DNA of 64,000 nt from Sphingomonas sp. Root710. GTDB lineage: Bacteria; Pseudomonadota; Alphaproteobacteria; Sphingomonadales; Sphingomonadaceae. The notes beneath the pieces are model-generated. The model was given only the letters and a program-made list of their open reading frames with translations. It was not told the DNA's origin and did not search any database. The DNA lies in contig NZ_LMIB01000001.1 in the NCBI RefSeq assembly GCF_001429065.1, positions 1,373,933 through 1,437,932 of the forward strand, written 5' to 3'. Position 1 is the stretch's first letter. The number at the start of each line of letters is the position of its first letter. Shown piece by piece: positions 8,202-16,687 of the stretch. Position numbers and translations under genes: made by a program.

Positions 8202-8744
8202 CTACCCCCGTGGACCGACAGGGATGGCGGTGCGGTAGACGATCGGCCTCAGCGCGAAGCTCGACGTGACCTGCGACACGCCCGAGATTCGGGTCAGCTT
8301 CTGACGGAGGAATTCCTCGAACTCGGCGAGCGAGGCGACCAGGACGCGCAACTGATAGTCGCACTCTCCCGTCATCAGATAGCACTCCATCACTTCGGGG
8401 AAGCCGGCGATCATCTGTTCGAAGGCGGCGAGATGGCGGTCGTCCTGCCCGTCGAGGCGCACCCGGATGAACGCCGAAACCTGCAGGCCCACCGCCGCCG
8501 GATCGACCAGCCCGACATAGTTGCGGATGATCCCCGCTTCCTCCAGCTGACGCACGCGCCGCAGGCATGGGCTGGGCGAGAGGCCCACGCGGCCCGCAAG
8601 ATCGTGGTTGGTGATCCGGCCGTCCTGCTGCAATTCCGACAGTATCCGCTGATCTATCGCATCAATTGTAAGATTTGGAATAATTCGCTCCTCTGTGTCG
8701 ATATGAAGATATTTTATGCCAATCTGACCGGATAAGTCGATCAT
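8202..8744 (-). CDS. Lrp/AsnC family transcriptional regulator
   Basis: A 180-residue regulator. An N-terminal winged helix (LTIDAIDQRILSELQQDG, then NHDLAGRVGLSPSPCLRRVR) is followed by a RAM ligand-binding domain (VSAFIRVRL to ECYLMTGECDYQLRV). Lrp proteins form oligomers and sense amino acids. It lies head-to-head with the E1 dehydrogenase gene, so it probably controls that gene and itself. The ATG at 8744 gives 23 extra residues before the usual Lrp start. A longer frame reaches 8825 but would overlap the start of the divergent gene. Start uncertain; family certain. Pseudomonas MdeR, an Lrp regulator beside mdeB, is a fitting analogue. Confidence 0.85.
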   Translation of the reverse strand: MIDLSGQIGIKYLHIDTEERIIPNLTIDAIDQRILSELQQDGRITNHDLAGRVGLSPSPCLRRVRQLEEAGIIRNYVGLVDPAAVGLQVSAFIRVRLDGQDDRHLAAFEQMIAGFPEVMECYLMTGECDYQLRVLVASLAEFEEFLRQKLTRISGVSQVTSSFALRPIVYRTAIPVGPRG

Positions 8745-8808
8745 ATTCGCAAGGAAAGGAAGCACATGATCCTCTATCAGGGGGCGATAACGCCTTAAAG
8801 GACCCCGC

Positions 8809-11148
8809 ATGCTGCACGACATCAAGCCTCAGGACCCGTCAACGGTGGCGGCGCTCGACGCGCTTGAAGCGCGGCTGCGCTGGCTCTCCGCCTGGACGAT
8901 CCATAACGCCAATCATCTGCGCGACAGCCGCGATGGCCTGAAAGTAGGTGGCCATCAAGCCAGCTGCGCTTCGATGACCGCGATCATGTCGGCGCTCTAT
9001 TTCCATGCGCTGCGCCCGAATGACCGGGTGGCGGTGAAACCGCATGCCGGCCCGGTACTGCACGCGATCCATTATCTGCTGGGCAATCAGAGCCTTGATC
9101 AGCTCCAGCGTTTCCGGGGCCTGGGCGGCGCGCAAAGCTATCCCAGTCGCACCAAAGACAAGATCCCCGTCGATTTCTCGACCGGCTCGGTGGGGCTCGG
9201 CGTCGCGATCACCGCCTTCGCCAGCCTGGTCCAGGACTATCTGATCGCGCATGGTGAACTGGCCGAGGCCGATGCGGGCCGGATGATCGCGCTGATGGGC
9301 GACGCCGAACTCGACGAGGGCAATATCTACGAGGCGCTGATCGAGGGCTATAAGCACGACATCCGCAACTGCTGGTGGATCGTCGATTATAATCGCCAGT
9401 CGCTCGACGCGACGACGGCCGACCGGATGTTCAACCGGTTCGACGACATCTTCCGCACCTGCGGCTGGCGCGTGCTGACACTCAAGCATGGCAAGAAGCA
9501 GCGCGAGACCTTCCGTAAGCCCGGCGGCAAGGCGATCGCCGACTGGATCGACAATTGCCCTAACGCGGAATTCGCCGCGCTCACCTATCAGGGCGGCGCT
9601 GCGTGGCGTGCGCGCCTGACCGCCGATCTGGCGGGCGACGCCAAGGCGCTCAAGCTGATCGCGAGTTTCGGTGACGAGGGCCTGGCCGCGCTGATGACCA
9701 ATCTTGGCGGCCACTGCATCGAGACGCTGCTCGACGCCTTCGCTCAGGCCGATGACGACAAGCCGACGATGTTCATCGCCTATACGGTGAAAGGCTACGG
9801 CCTGCCCTTCGCCGGGCATAAGGACAATCATTCCGGACTGATGAACCCCAGCCAGATCGACGGGCTGCGCCAGAGCCTCAACATCCCGCAAGGCGACGAA
9901 TGGGAGCCCTATGGCGGCCTTGGCGACAACCTCGCGGCGACGTTGAAGAATTTCGTGGCACGCTCGCCCCTTGCCGCCAGGCGGAGCGAGCCGACCGCCG
10001 CACCGGTTCCCGTGCCGGTGCTGGCCGTTCCGGAAGGTACCGAGCAGGCGACCCAGCCAGCGTTCGGCCGCATCCTGTTCGATCTTGCCAAGTCGGGCCA
10101 TCCTCTCGCCGACCGGGTCGTCACCACATCGCCCGACGTGACGGTGTCGACCGGCCTGGGCGCGTTCGTGAACCATCGCGGCCTGTTCCGCCGGCAGGAA
10201 TTGAAGGACGTTTTCCACGCCGCGCGGATTCCGTCGGCGCAAAAATGGTCAGGCCATGGCGCGGGCCAGCATATCGAGCTGGGCATAGCCGAACACAACC
10301 TGTTCCTGATGCTGGCGGCGCTGGGCTTGGCCGCTCCAGTCTTCGGCACGCGCCTGATACCGATTGGAACGGTCTATGACCCGTTCATCGCGCGCGGCCT
10401 TGATGCACTCAACTATGGCTGCTACCAGAATTCCCGTTTCCTGCTAGTAGCGACCCCATCGGGAGTCACGCTCGGGCCGGAGGGCGGCGCACATCAGTCG
10501 ATCAACTCGCCGCTGATCGGCATGGGCCAGCCCGGCCTCACCTATTTCGAGCCCGCCTTCGTCGACGAACTGGCGCTGATGATGGGCTGGGCGTTCGAGC
10601 ATATGCAGGCCGAGGATGGCGGCTCGGTCTATCTCCGGCTCACCACCCGCGCGATCGAACAGATCGAACGCAGCGACGACGGGTGGCAGGAAGACGCGCT
10701 GAAGGGTGGATATTGGTTGATGCGACCTGCCCCCGGCGCGGAGGCGGCGATCGTCTTCACCGGCGCGATCGCGCCCGAAGCGATCGCCGCCTATCATCAG
10801 TTGGCGGAGGACATTCCGGGCCTTGGCCTGCTCAACGTCACTTCGCCCGATCTGCTGCACCGCGGGTGGTCCGCGCGGCAGGCAGGGCGCTGGCAGGGCG
10901 GTTCCAGCGAGCGCGCCCATGTCGAAACCCTGCTGCGCGAATTGTCACCCGATGCCGGGCTGGTAACAATCATCGACGGCAGCCCGTCGGCGCTGTCGTG
11001 GCTCGGCGGCGTGCGCGGACAGAAGGTAAGCCCGCTTGGTCTCGACCGCTTCGGCCAGACCGGCGATCTGCCCGATCTCTATCGCACCTATCGCCTCGAC
11101 AGCGACGCGATCACCGATGCGGTTGCGGAGCTGTTCCTGGAAGACTGA
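8809..11148 (+). CDS. Thiamine-diphosphate E1 2-oxoacid dehydrogenase / transketolase-like protein (AceE/MdeB-like)
   Basis: A 779-residue thiamine-diphosphate enzyme laid out like homodimeric AceE. It has a transketolase-type N-terminal domain with the ThDP/Mg motif GDAELDEGNIYEAL (164 onward) and VDYN (192-195), a central pyrimidine domain (GIAEHNLFLMLAALGL, where the E of GIAE is the activating glutamate) and a C-terminal domain. AceE is about 890 residues and this protein is shorter. In Pseudomonas a similar E1, MdeB, oxidises 2-oxobutyrate and sits next to an Lrp-type regulator. The same head-to-head Lrp arrangement here supports a 2-oxobutyrate or branched 2-oxoacid role. No E2 or E3 gene is adjacent, so it would borrow those subunits. 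Confidence 0.8.
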   Translation: MLHDIKPQDPSTVAALDALEARLRWLSAWTIHNANHLRDSRDGLKVGGHQASCASMTAIMSALYFHALRPNDRVAVKPHAGPVLHAIHYLLGNQSLDQLQRFRGLGGAQSYPSRTKDKIPVDFSTGSVGLGVAITAFASLVQDYLIAHGELAEADAGRMIALMGDAELDEGNIYEALIEGYKHDIRNCWWIVDYNRQSLDATTADRMFNRFDDIFRTCGWRVLTLKHGKKQRETFRKPGGKAIADWIDNCPNAEFAALTYQGGAAWRARLTADLAGDAKALKLIASFGDEGLAALMTNLGGHCIETLLDAFAQADDDKPTMFIAYTVKGYGLPFAGHKDNHSGLMNPSQIDGLRQSLNIPQGDEWEPYGGLGDNLAATLKNFVARSPLAARRSEPTAAPVPVPVLAVPEGTEQATQPAFGRILFDLAKSGHPLADRVVTTSPDVTVSTGLGAFVNHRGLFRRQELKDVFHAARIPSAQKWSGHGAGQHIELGIAEHNLFLMLAALGLAAPVFGTRLIPIGTVYDPFIARGLDALNYGCYQNSRFLLVATPSGVTLGPEGGAHQSINSPLIGMGQPGLTYFEPAFVDELALMMGWAFEHMQAEDGGSVYLRLTTRAIEQIERSDDGWQEDALKGGYWLMRPAPGAEAAIVFTGAIAPEAIAAYHQLAEDIPGLGLLNVTSPDLLHRGWSARQAGRWQGGSSERAHVETLLRELSPDAGLVTIIDGSPSALSWLGGVRGQKVSPLGLDRFGQTGDLPDLYRTYRLDSDAITDAVAELFLED

Positions 11149-11324
11149 CCCCGGCCTGCTGCAGCGTGGCCTTTCAGGGGTAATCCGGAGCGATTATTGA
11201 CCGCTGCTGACGGTGCACTGGCGACGACGTTCGGCTGATCGTCATTCAACGGCCAGTCGCCTTCCATCTCTACGCGACCGGAGAATGCGATAGCAAAATA
11301 TTGTTTTGTCTGCATTACATTTGA

Positions 11325-11528
11325 TTATGCGTTCTCCGTCGAAGTCGGCAGATCGTCGATCCTGATCAGCCGCGCGCTCGGTTTACGGACTCCCAGAGCA
11401 TAAGCCCGATCGAGATAGTGACCGGCCAGATGGTAGTGCGCGCGTACGGCGGCGGGATGCGGCGCCGCCTGTGCCAAAGAGAGCTCGGCCTCGGCCCTGT
11501 GCAGGTAATATTCGCTGTCCCTATCCAT
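11325..11528 (-). CDS. Small conserved hypothetical protein
   Basis: A 67-residue protein starting at the ATG at 11528 (MDRDSEYYLHRAEAELSLAQ). The rest is helical: AAVRAHYHLAGHYLDRAY, then a short polar tail. Short proteins of this type, with a D-x-E-Y-Y-x-x-R-A start, are familiar in sphingomonads, where they are usually annotated hypothetical. The longer frame to 11633 adds an unlikely Trp/Ser/Arg-rich segment and is not used. It is divergent from the four-helix-bundle gene that follows. Confidence 0.6.
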   Translation of the reverse strand: MDRDSEYYLHRAEAELSLAQAAPHPAAVRAHYHLAGHYLDRAYALGVRKPSARLIRIDDLPTSTENA

Positions 11529-11758
11529 TGTCCCGAATGATCCCTTGAACGCGGTGACGTTAAACTGGGGTGTCGACCATCGGTTCCAAAGCTCGGCCAC
11601 CGTCTTAGGGCATGAAGAAGTCCCGGAGCGCACCGAAACAAGGGTTGGTCGGCACCGGCTGGATCGCTCAGACTAACCCAAGTCAAGTCGGGACGCGGAA
11701 CGATGGCATCCAAAGGCGGCGGGCTTCGTTTCCCGGCTCCCAAGTACAGGAGTTGGAC

Positions 11759-12208
11759 ATGGACGACTGCGCCGAAACAGCCATTCTCAACAATCTGATC
11801 AAGACCACGCTGGACAGCGTGAAGGGCTTCGAAGACGCCGCCGAGCATAGCGATAGCCAGCGCTTCGGTTCCTTCTTCGCCGAAATGGCGCAGCAGCGCC
11901 GCCAGGTCGTGAAACGACTGCAGGAGGAAGTCCGTCGTCTAGGCGGGAATCCCGAAGACGACAGCAGCCTCCTTGCGGCCGCCCATCGAACCTTCCTGGA
12001 CATGAAGAGCGCCATCACCGGCCGGGATGACAAGGCGGTCATCGAGGAGGTCGAACGCGGCGAGGACTATCTCAAGGAAAAATACGACGCCGCCCTTGAG
12101 GAGGCCAGCCTGTCACCCGACGTGAAGGCGGTGATCCTGGAGGCCTATGGCTCGGTCCGCGAGGGCCACGACAAGGCCAGCCAATGGAAGCACAGCTTCG
12201 CTGACTGA
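11759..12208 (+). CDS. PA2169 family four-helix-bundle protein (DUF2383)
   Basis: A 149-residue all-helical, ferritin-like protein. The start at 11759 is fixed by ACAGGAG seven bases upstream and by the usual family opening (ILNNLIKTTLDSVKGFEDAA). Conserved stretches are FFAEMAQQRRQVVKRLQEEV, GRDDKAVIEEVERGEDYLK and VKAVILEAYGSVREGHD. PA2169-type proteins are stress-associated in several bacteria, and the DUF2383 core resembles a metal-free ferritin bundle. The function is not established. A hairpin suited to ending this transcript lies just past the stop. Confidence 0.8.
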   Translation: MDDCAETAILNNLIKTTLDSVKGFEDAAEHSDSQRFGSFFAEMAQQRRQVVKRLQEEVRRLGGNPEDDSSLLAAAHRTFLDMKSAITGRDDKAVIEEVERGEDYLKEKYDAALEEASLSPDVKAVILEAYGSVREGHDKASQWKHSFAD

Positions 12209-12214
12209 TTCCCA

Positions 12215-12246
12215 AGCCCTGCTCGCCGCGCTACGGCGGCAGGGCT
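12215..12246. terminator. Hairpin between convergent genes
   Basis: AGCCCTG at 12215-12221 pairs with CAGGGCT at 12240-12246, and an inner CGCCG/CGGCG stem closes the loop. It sits between the stops of the PA2169-type gene and the SDR gene. There is no strong T run on either strand, so efficiency is uncertain. Confidence 0.5.
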
Positions 12247-12270
12247 CCCCGGGCCGGGAAAGCGTTGGGC

Positions 12271-13059
12271 TTAACCGTCTATACTTGCGCCCAGCTCGGC
12301 GTGAACCAGGCCACCATCCACGGCCAGGGTGTCGCCGACCACATAGTCGCCCGACCGCGCGGCGAGGTAGATGGCCGCGGCACCGATATCTTCCGGCGAA
12401 CCCAGCCGCTTCGACGGGATGGCCTTGCTGACGGTGTCGGCATGATCGCGGGCCGCGCGATTCATGTTCGACGGAAACGCCCCCGGCGCAATCGCGGTGA
12501 CATGAATGCCGTCACCGACCAGCCGCGCGGCAAGTCTCCGGGTCAAATGGATGATCGCCGCCTTGGACGCCTGATAGCTGTAGGTTTCCCAGCTGTTGAG
12601 CCGCAGGCCGTCGATCGAGGCGATGTTGATGACCTTGGCCGGACCACGCCGGGACGCCGCCGTCTTGAGCAGCCCGTGCAGCTTCTGGGTCAGGAAGAAG
12701 GGCGACTTGACGTTGAGGTCCATCACCCGGTCCCAGCCCTTTTCGGAGAAGTCCTCGAACGCCTCTCCCCAGGCGATGCCGGCATTGTTGACGAGAATGT
12801 CCAGCGCCGCTTCGCGTGCCGCCAGGCTTTCGGCGAGTTGGCTGCAGCCCTCGATCGTCGAGACATCGGCCGGCAGGGCGATGCACATATTGCCGAGTTC
12901 GCGCGCGGTCTGCTCGCAGACGTCCGCCTTGCGCGAGCTGATGTACACCTTGGCACCCGCCGCGATATAGGCGGCCGCGATTGACCTCCCGATGCCGGCG
13001 GAACCGCCCGTGACCAGCGCCACACGCCCCTTCAGGCTGAAAAGATCTTGGACGTCCAT
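12271..13059 (-). CDS. RhlG-like short-chain dehydrogenase/reductase
   Basis: A 262-residue classical SDR. The start is the ATG at 13059, with GGAGAGG upstream. GGSAGIGRSIAAAYIAAGA binds the dinucleotide, NNAGIAWGEAF is the NNAG motif, and SYQASKAAIIHLTRRLA contains the catalytic Tyr-x-x-x-Lys. IAPGAFPSNMNRAARD matches the RhlG subgroup, NADPH-dependent 3-ketoacyl reductases. Two close relatives lie in the catabolic region (28820-29596 and 48635-49435). It may reduce a 3-oxoacyl or similar ketone. It sits beside tRNA-Gln and outside the main cluster. Confidence 0.85.
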   Translation of the reverse strand: MDVQDLFSLKGRVALVTGGSAGIGRSIAAAYIAAGAKVYISSRKADVCEQTARELGNMCIALPADVSTIEGCSQLAESLAAREAALDILVNNAGIAWGEAFEDFSEKGWDRVMDLNVKSPFFLTQKLHGLLKTAASRRGPAKVINIASIDGLRLNSWETYSYQASKAAIIHLTRRLAARLVGDGIHVTAIAPGAFPSNMNRAARDHADTVSKAIPSKRLGSPEDIGAAAIYLAARSGDYVVGDTLAVDGGLVHAELGASIDG

Positions 13060-13125
13060 CTGTCGCCTCTCCGTTTTTTGAGCAGGCCGCCTGCGGGAAT
13101 GGTCCATGTTCGGCGTTAGGAGAAT

Positions 13126-13200
13126 TGGCTGGGGCGCCAGGATTCGAACCTGGGAATGGCGGCACCAAAAGCCGCTGCCTTACCACTTGGCGACGCCCCA
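13126..13200 (-). tRNA. tRNA-Gln (UUG anticodon)
   Basis: A 75-base cloverleaf with CCA encoded. The acceptor stem TGGGGCG/CGCCCCA closes perfectly, with discriminator base G before CCA. The anticodon arm is GCGGC-TTTTGGT-GCCGC, with TTG at the anticodon position, and the T arm carries GGTTCGAATCC. All arms pair, so the gene looks functional. Confidence 0.95.
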
Positions 13201-13287
13201 GCATCGCGCGGTGAAGCGGGCATTAAAGCCATCGCTGCGCAATGGGAAGCCTTGAAGATAGGTTTTTCAAGCGCCTAATATGGCGGC

Positions 13288-14283
13288 ATGACGATCCTGA
13301 TCACTGGCGCCGCCGGCTTCATCGGTATGCACTGCTCGCTGCGCCTCCTCGCCCGCGGCGAGAGGGTGATCGGCATCGATAATCTCAACGATTATTATTC
13401 CGTCAGCCTGAAGCGGGACCGGATCGCGCATATCGAGAAGGCGGCCGGCGGTTACCGCTTCCTCCTGTGTGACTTCGCCGACGACGCCGCGCTCGATGCC
13501 GCGCTCGCCGGGCTGGAGTTCGATCGGATCATCCATCTCGGCGCGCAGGCCGGGGTGCGCTATTCGATCGAAAATCCCCGCGCCTATGCGCGCAGCAACC
13601 TCCTCGGCCACCTCAATCTGCTCGAACTCGCCCGGCACCGCGGCATCGAACATCTCGTCTATGCCTCCTCCTCCTCGGTCTATGGCAGCAACGACAGCCT
13701 GCCTTTCCGGGTCGAGGACAGGGTCGATCATCCTGTTTCGCTCTACGCAGCGACCAAGAAGGCCGACGAGCTGATGAGCGAGACCTATGCCCATCTCTAT
13801 CGCCTGCCGCAGACCGGCCTGCGTTTCTTCACCGTCTACGGCCCCTGGGGCAGGCCGGACATGGCGCTGTGGCTGTTCACCGACGCGATCCTGAAGGGCC
13901 GGCCGATCCAGGTCTTCAACGGCGGCGAGATGCGGCGCGACTTCACCTATATCGACGACATCGTCAGCGGCGTGATCGCGGCGCTCGACCATGCCCCCGC
14001 CGATGATGGCGCGGAGAAGGCCGGGGGCAGCCGAAGCCCCCATGCGCTCTACAATATCGGCAATCACCGTTCGGAGGAACTGACCGCACTGATCGCCACG
14101 ATCGAAGCCGCCTGCGGCCGGGAGGCGATCCGGGAAATGAAGCCGATGCAACCCGGCGACGTCCGCGAGACTTTCGCCGATATCAGCGCCATCCAGCGCG
14201 ATCTCGGCTATCATCCGACGACCAGCATCGCCGAGGGCGTCCCGCGCTTCGTCGACTGGTTCCGCGCCTATCATGGGATATAA
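13288..14283 (+). CDS. NAD-dependent epimerase, UDP-glucuronate 4-epimerase-like
   Basis: A 331-residue extended SDR that interconverts UDP-sugar C4 epimers, most likely UDP-glucuronate to UDP-galacturonate for envelope polysaccharide. GAAGFIG (7-13) binds NAD. SSSSVYG supplies the catalytic Ser region, YAATK (153-157) the Tyr/Lys pair, and RFFTVYGPWGRPDMAL is the signature separating the UDP-glucuronate type from GalE. DNLNDYYSVSLKRDRI is also typical of this subgroup. Length and ends are normal. It lies just 4 bases before the lipoprotein gene, suggesting co-transcription. Confidence 0.85.
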   Translation: MTILITGAAGFIGMHCSLRLLARGERVIGIDNLNDYYSVSLKRDRIAHIEKAAGGYRFLLCDFADDAALDAALAGLEFDRIIHLGAQAGVRYSIENPRAYARSNLLGHLNLLELARHRGIEHLVYASSSSVYGSNDSLPFRVEDRVDHPVSLYAATKKADELMSETYAHLYRLPQTGLRFFTVYGPWGRPDMALWLFTDAILKGRPIQVFNGGEMRRDFTYIDDIVSGVIAALDHAPADDGAEKAGGSRSPHALYNIGNHRSEELTALIATIEAACGREAIREMKPMQPGDVRETFADISAIQRDLGYHPTTSIAEGVPRFVDWFRAYHGI

Positions 14284-14287
14284 GCTG

Positions 14288-14644
14288 ATGTTGCGCCCGC
14301 TCCTAATCGTCACCGCGCTGCTCGCGCTTTCCGCCTGCGGCAAGGAGGAAGCTCCGGCCGATACCGACCCGACCGGCGAGCCGCAGATCGCGACCAGCCT
14401 CGACGATTACGCCCTGCCGGTCGACCGGTCGGGCCAGGTGACCGCGATAGACGCGACGACCGGCGATGCGAGCGGGATGCCCAAGGACGGCGGCGCGGTC
14501 GTCGCCGCACCAAAACCGGAACCGAGACCGGAGGTTGCGGCACCGGCGGACAATGCGGCGGCCGCAGCGCCATCGCCATTGGTCGCCATGCCGCCGCCTG
14601 CCGCTGCCCCTGCCCCCGCCGCCCCAGTCACAGCCGGGGACTGA
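14288..14644 (+). CDS. Small Pro/Ala-rich lipoprotein
   Basis: A 118-residue lipoprotein (MLRPLLIVTALLALSAC, lipid-attached Cys at 17). The mature part is low-complexity and rich in Ala, Pro and acidic residues. The tail (~80-118) is almost wholly Ala/Pro. ATG at 14288 is preferred to the ATG at 14273, which would overlap the epimerase and lengthen the signal. I see no catalytic domain. It is probably an outer- or inner-membrane-tethered spacer protein; function unknown. Confidence 0.6.
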   Translation: MLRPLLIVTALLALSACGKEEAPADTDPTGEPQIATSLDDYALPVDRSGQVTAIDATTGDASGMPKDGGAVVAAPKPEPRPEVAAPADNAAAAAPSPLVAMPPPAAAPAPAAPVTAGD

Positions 14645-14668
14645 CCTCTGGCCGAAAGGACCAAGACA

Positions 14669-15550
14669 ATGGACGAGGATGAACTCAAGGCCCGCGCGAT
14701 TGCGCTCTATGATCGCTTCACCCATGGCACGCAGGATCGCCGCGCCTTCATGGCGGATATGACCCGGCTGGCCGGCAGCGCCGCCGCCGCGCAGCTTCTC
14801 GTCGCCTCGATCGCCGCCAGCCCCGCCGCCGCGACCGTTATCGCCGAGGACGACAAGCGGCTGAATGCGAAGATGGTCCACTGGAAGGGCGCCAATGGCC
14901 ATCAGCTGTTCGGCTATATGGCGATCCCGAAAAAGCACGCGAAGAAGCCGGCCGCTGTCCTGGTAGTCCATGAGAATCGCGGACTTCAGCCTTATACCAG
15001 GGATGTCGCCCGCAGGCTGGCCGTCGGCGGTTTTGTCGGCGTCGCGATCGACTTCCTCGCGACGCAGGGCGGCACCCCGCCCGATGAGGACAAGGCGCGT
15101 CAGATGATCGGCGCGCTCGACCTCTCCGCCGCCACCGCCGATGGCGTCGCAACGATCGATTTCCTGGCGCGCGACAAGCTGCTCAACGGCAAGGTCGGCG
15201 TGGTCGGCTTCTGCTGGGGCGGCGCGATGGCCAACCGGCTCGCGGTCGCCGCCGGGCCTGCCCTCACTGCCGCCTGCGCCTATTATGGCCCGCCGCCGCC
15301 GTCCGCCGAAGCGGTGAAGGTGAAGAGCGCGATGCTCCTGCATTATGCGGGCAACGACGATCGGGTGAACGCCGGGGCGACGCCATGGATCGAAGCACTC
15401 AGGGCCGCACATGTCGATGTCCGGCGCTTCGACTATCCGGGCACGCAGCATGCCTTCCACAACGATAGCTCCGCGGCGCGCTACGATGCCCAGGCTGCGG
15501 CGCTGTCCTGGGGTAGGACGATCGCCTTCTTCCGCGAGAAGCTAAGCTGA
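14669..15550 (+). CDS. Dienelactone hydrolase family protein
   Basis: A 293-residue alpha/beta hydrolase of the dienelactone hydrolase type. VVHENRGL (99-106) holds the family Glu. GFCWGG (~181-185) holds the nucleophile Cys182, GNDD near 231 the acid, and QHAFHN near 264 the His. An N-terminal extension of about 55 residues (FMADMTRLAGSAAAAQLLVAS, in parts) resembles a Tat-style or membrane-targeting leader, so the enzyme may be exported. Such proteins are common in proteobacterial chromosomes and are not proof of aromatic catabolism. Substrate unknown. Confidence 0.85.
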   Translation: MDEDELKARAIALYDRFTHGTQDRRAFMADMTRLAGSAAAAQLLVASIAASPAAATVIAEDDKRLNAKMVHWKGANGHQLFGYMAIPKKHAKKPAAVLVVHENRGLQPYTRDVARRLAVGGFVGVAIDFLATQGGTPPDEDKARQMIGALDLSAATADGVATIDFLARDKLLNGKVGVVGFCWGGAMANRLAVAAGPALTAACAYYGPPPPSAEAVKVKSAMLLHYAGNDDRVNAGATPWIEALRAAHVDVRRFDYPGTQHAFHNDSSAARYDAQAAALSWGRTIAFFREKLS

Positions 15551-15647
15551 TCGAGGTGCGAGAGCGCCGAACACCCGTCGCAAGTCTCGGAGCTGAGCGC
15601 GGCCGCAGAGGACAAGATAACCGCGGATCGATCTGGCTGCGGCTGGC

Positions 15648-16670
15648 CTATTCCGGCAGTTTCACGACCAGCTTGCCGGTGTTGCGTCCTTCGAACAGAC
15701 CGATGAAGGCGGCCGGCGCTTCTTCAAGCCCCTCGACGATCGTTTCCGGCGCGTGCAGCTCTCCGGCGTCGAGCCACCCGCGAACCTGTGCTTCGAAGGC
15801 GGGAAAGTCGTCGAGATGATCGGCGTTGATAAAGCCCTCCAGCCGGATTCGCTTTAAGATGAGGGACAGGAGCAGGTCGTGGACCTCGCCACTTCCGCCG
15901 GTCATACCATTATAACCCGATATCAGCCCACATACCGGCACACGCGCATCGTTGTTCAGGAGCGGCCAGAGCGCCTCGCGCACCGCACCGCCGACATTCT
16001 CGAAATAAATGTCGATGCCCTCGGGGGCCGCTCGTTCGAGCTGCCCTTTCAGGTCCGGCGCGCGGTAATCCACACATGCGTCGAAGCGGAGATGATCAAC
16101 GACGTATCTGCATTTGTCGGTGCCGCCCGCGATGCCGATCACCCGGCAACCCAGCAGCCGGCCGGCCTGACCGACGACCGACCCGACTGCTCCCGCTGCC
16201 GCGGACACCACGAGCGTTTCACCCGCGCGCGGCTTGCCGATCGCGGTCAGCCCCCACCAAGCGGTGAAGCCCGTCATACCAAGAACGCCCAGCGCCTGAG
16301 ACGGCTGCGCCATGTCTGCCGGCAGACGGCGCAACCCCATACCATCCGAGACGACGTAGGTCTGCCAGCCACCATCGGGCACAACCACCAGATCGCCTTC
16401 GGCAAAGTCGTTGCGGTGCGAGGCCATGACCCGGGCGACCGTCCCGCCGCCGGGAGGCGCTCCAAGCGCGTAGGGCGGCGCGTAGGAATCGAGCCGGTCG
16501 TTCATCCGCCCACGCATATATGGGTCGACGGATAGATAGAGGTTGCGCAGCAACAGCTCGCCCTTGGACGGGATCGGCAGAGGGCTGTCGACAACGCGAA
16601 AGTCCTCATGGCGCGGCGCGCCTTGAGGACGTCTCACGAGCAGCACCTGTCGGTTGAGATCTTCGATCAT
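15648..16670 (-). CDS. NADP-dependent oxidoreductase, CurA/YncB-like enone reductase
   Basis: A 340-residue medium-chain reductase without zinc. It is related to CurA, leukotriene-B4 dehydrogenase and other enzymes that reduce the C=C bond of enones. LSVDPYMRGRMND and the nucleotide-binding VSAAAGAVGSVVGQAGRLLG are typical, as is IYFENVGG. The ATG at 16670 is preceded by GAAGAAAG. A TTG at 16691 overlapping the upstream SDR stop is a less likely start. It follows the SDR gene directly and is probably co-transcribed. An HxlR regulator is divergent upstream, so the unit may respond to an electrophile or quinone. Confidence 0.85.
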   Translation of the reverse strand: MIEDLNRQVLLVRRPQGAPRHEDFRVVDSPLPIPSKGELLLRNLYLSVDPYMRGRMNDRLDSYAPPYALGAPPGGGTVARVMASHRNDFAEGDLVVVPDGGWQTYVVSDGMGLRRLPADMAQPSQALGVLGMTGFTAWWGLTAIGKPRAGETLVVSAAAGAVGSVVGQAGRLLGCRVIGIAGGTDKCRYVVDHLRFDACVDYRAPDLKGQLERAAPEGIDIYFENVGGAVREALWPLLNNDARVPVCGLISGYNGMTGGSGEVHDLLLSLILKRIRLEGFINADHLDDFPAFEAQVRGWLDAGELHAPETIVEGLEEAPAAFIGLFEGRNTGKLVVKLPE

Positions 16671-16687
16671 GTGCTTTCTTCGAAGGG

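Noticed and set aside
8839-10242. A 467-codon minus-strand frame
   Set aside because: It is fully inside the E1 dehydrogenase gene, has His/Arg-rich composition and no start signal; it is a shadow.
14303-15460. A 385-codon minus-strand frame
   Set aside because: It covers the lipoprotein and dienelactone-hydrolase genes in antisense; both real genes have signals or catalytic motifs and this one has none.
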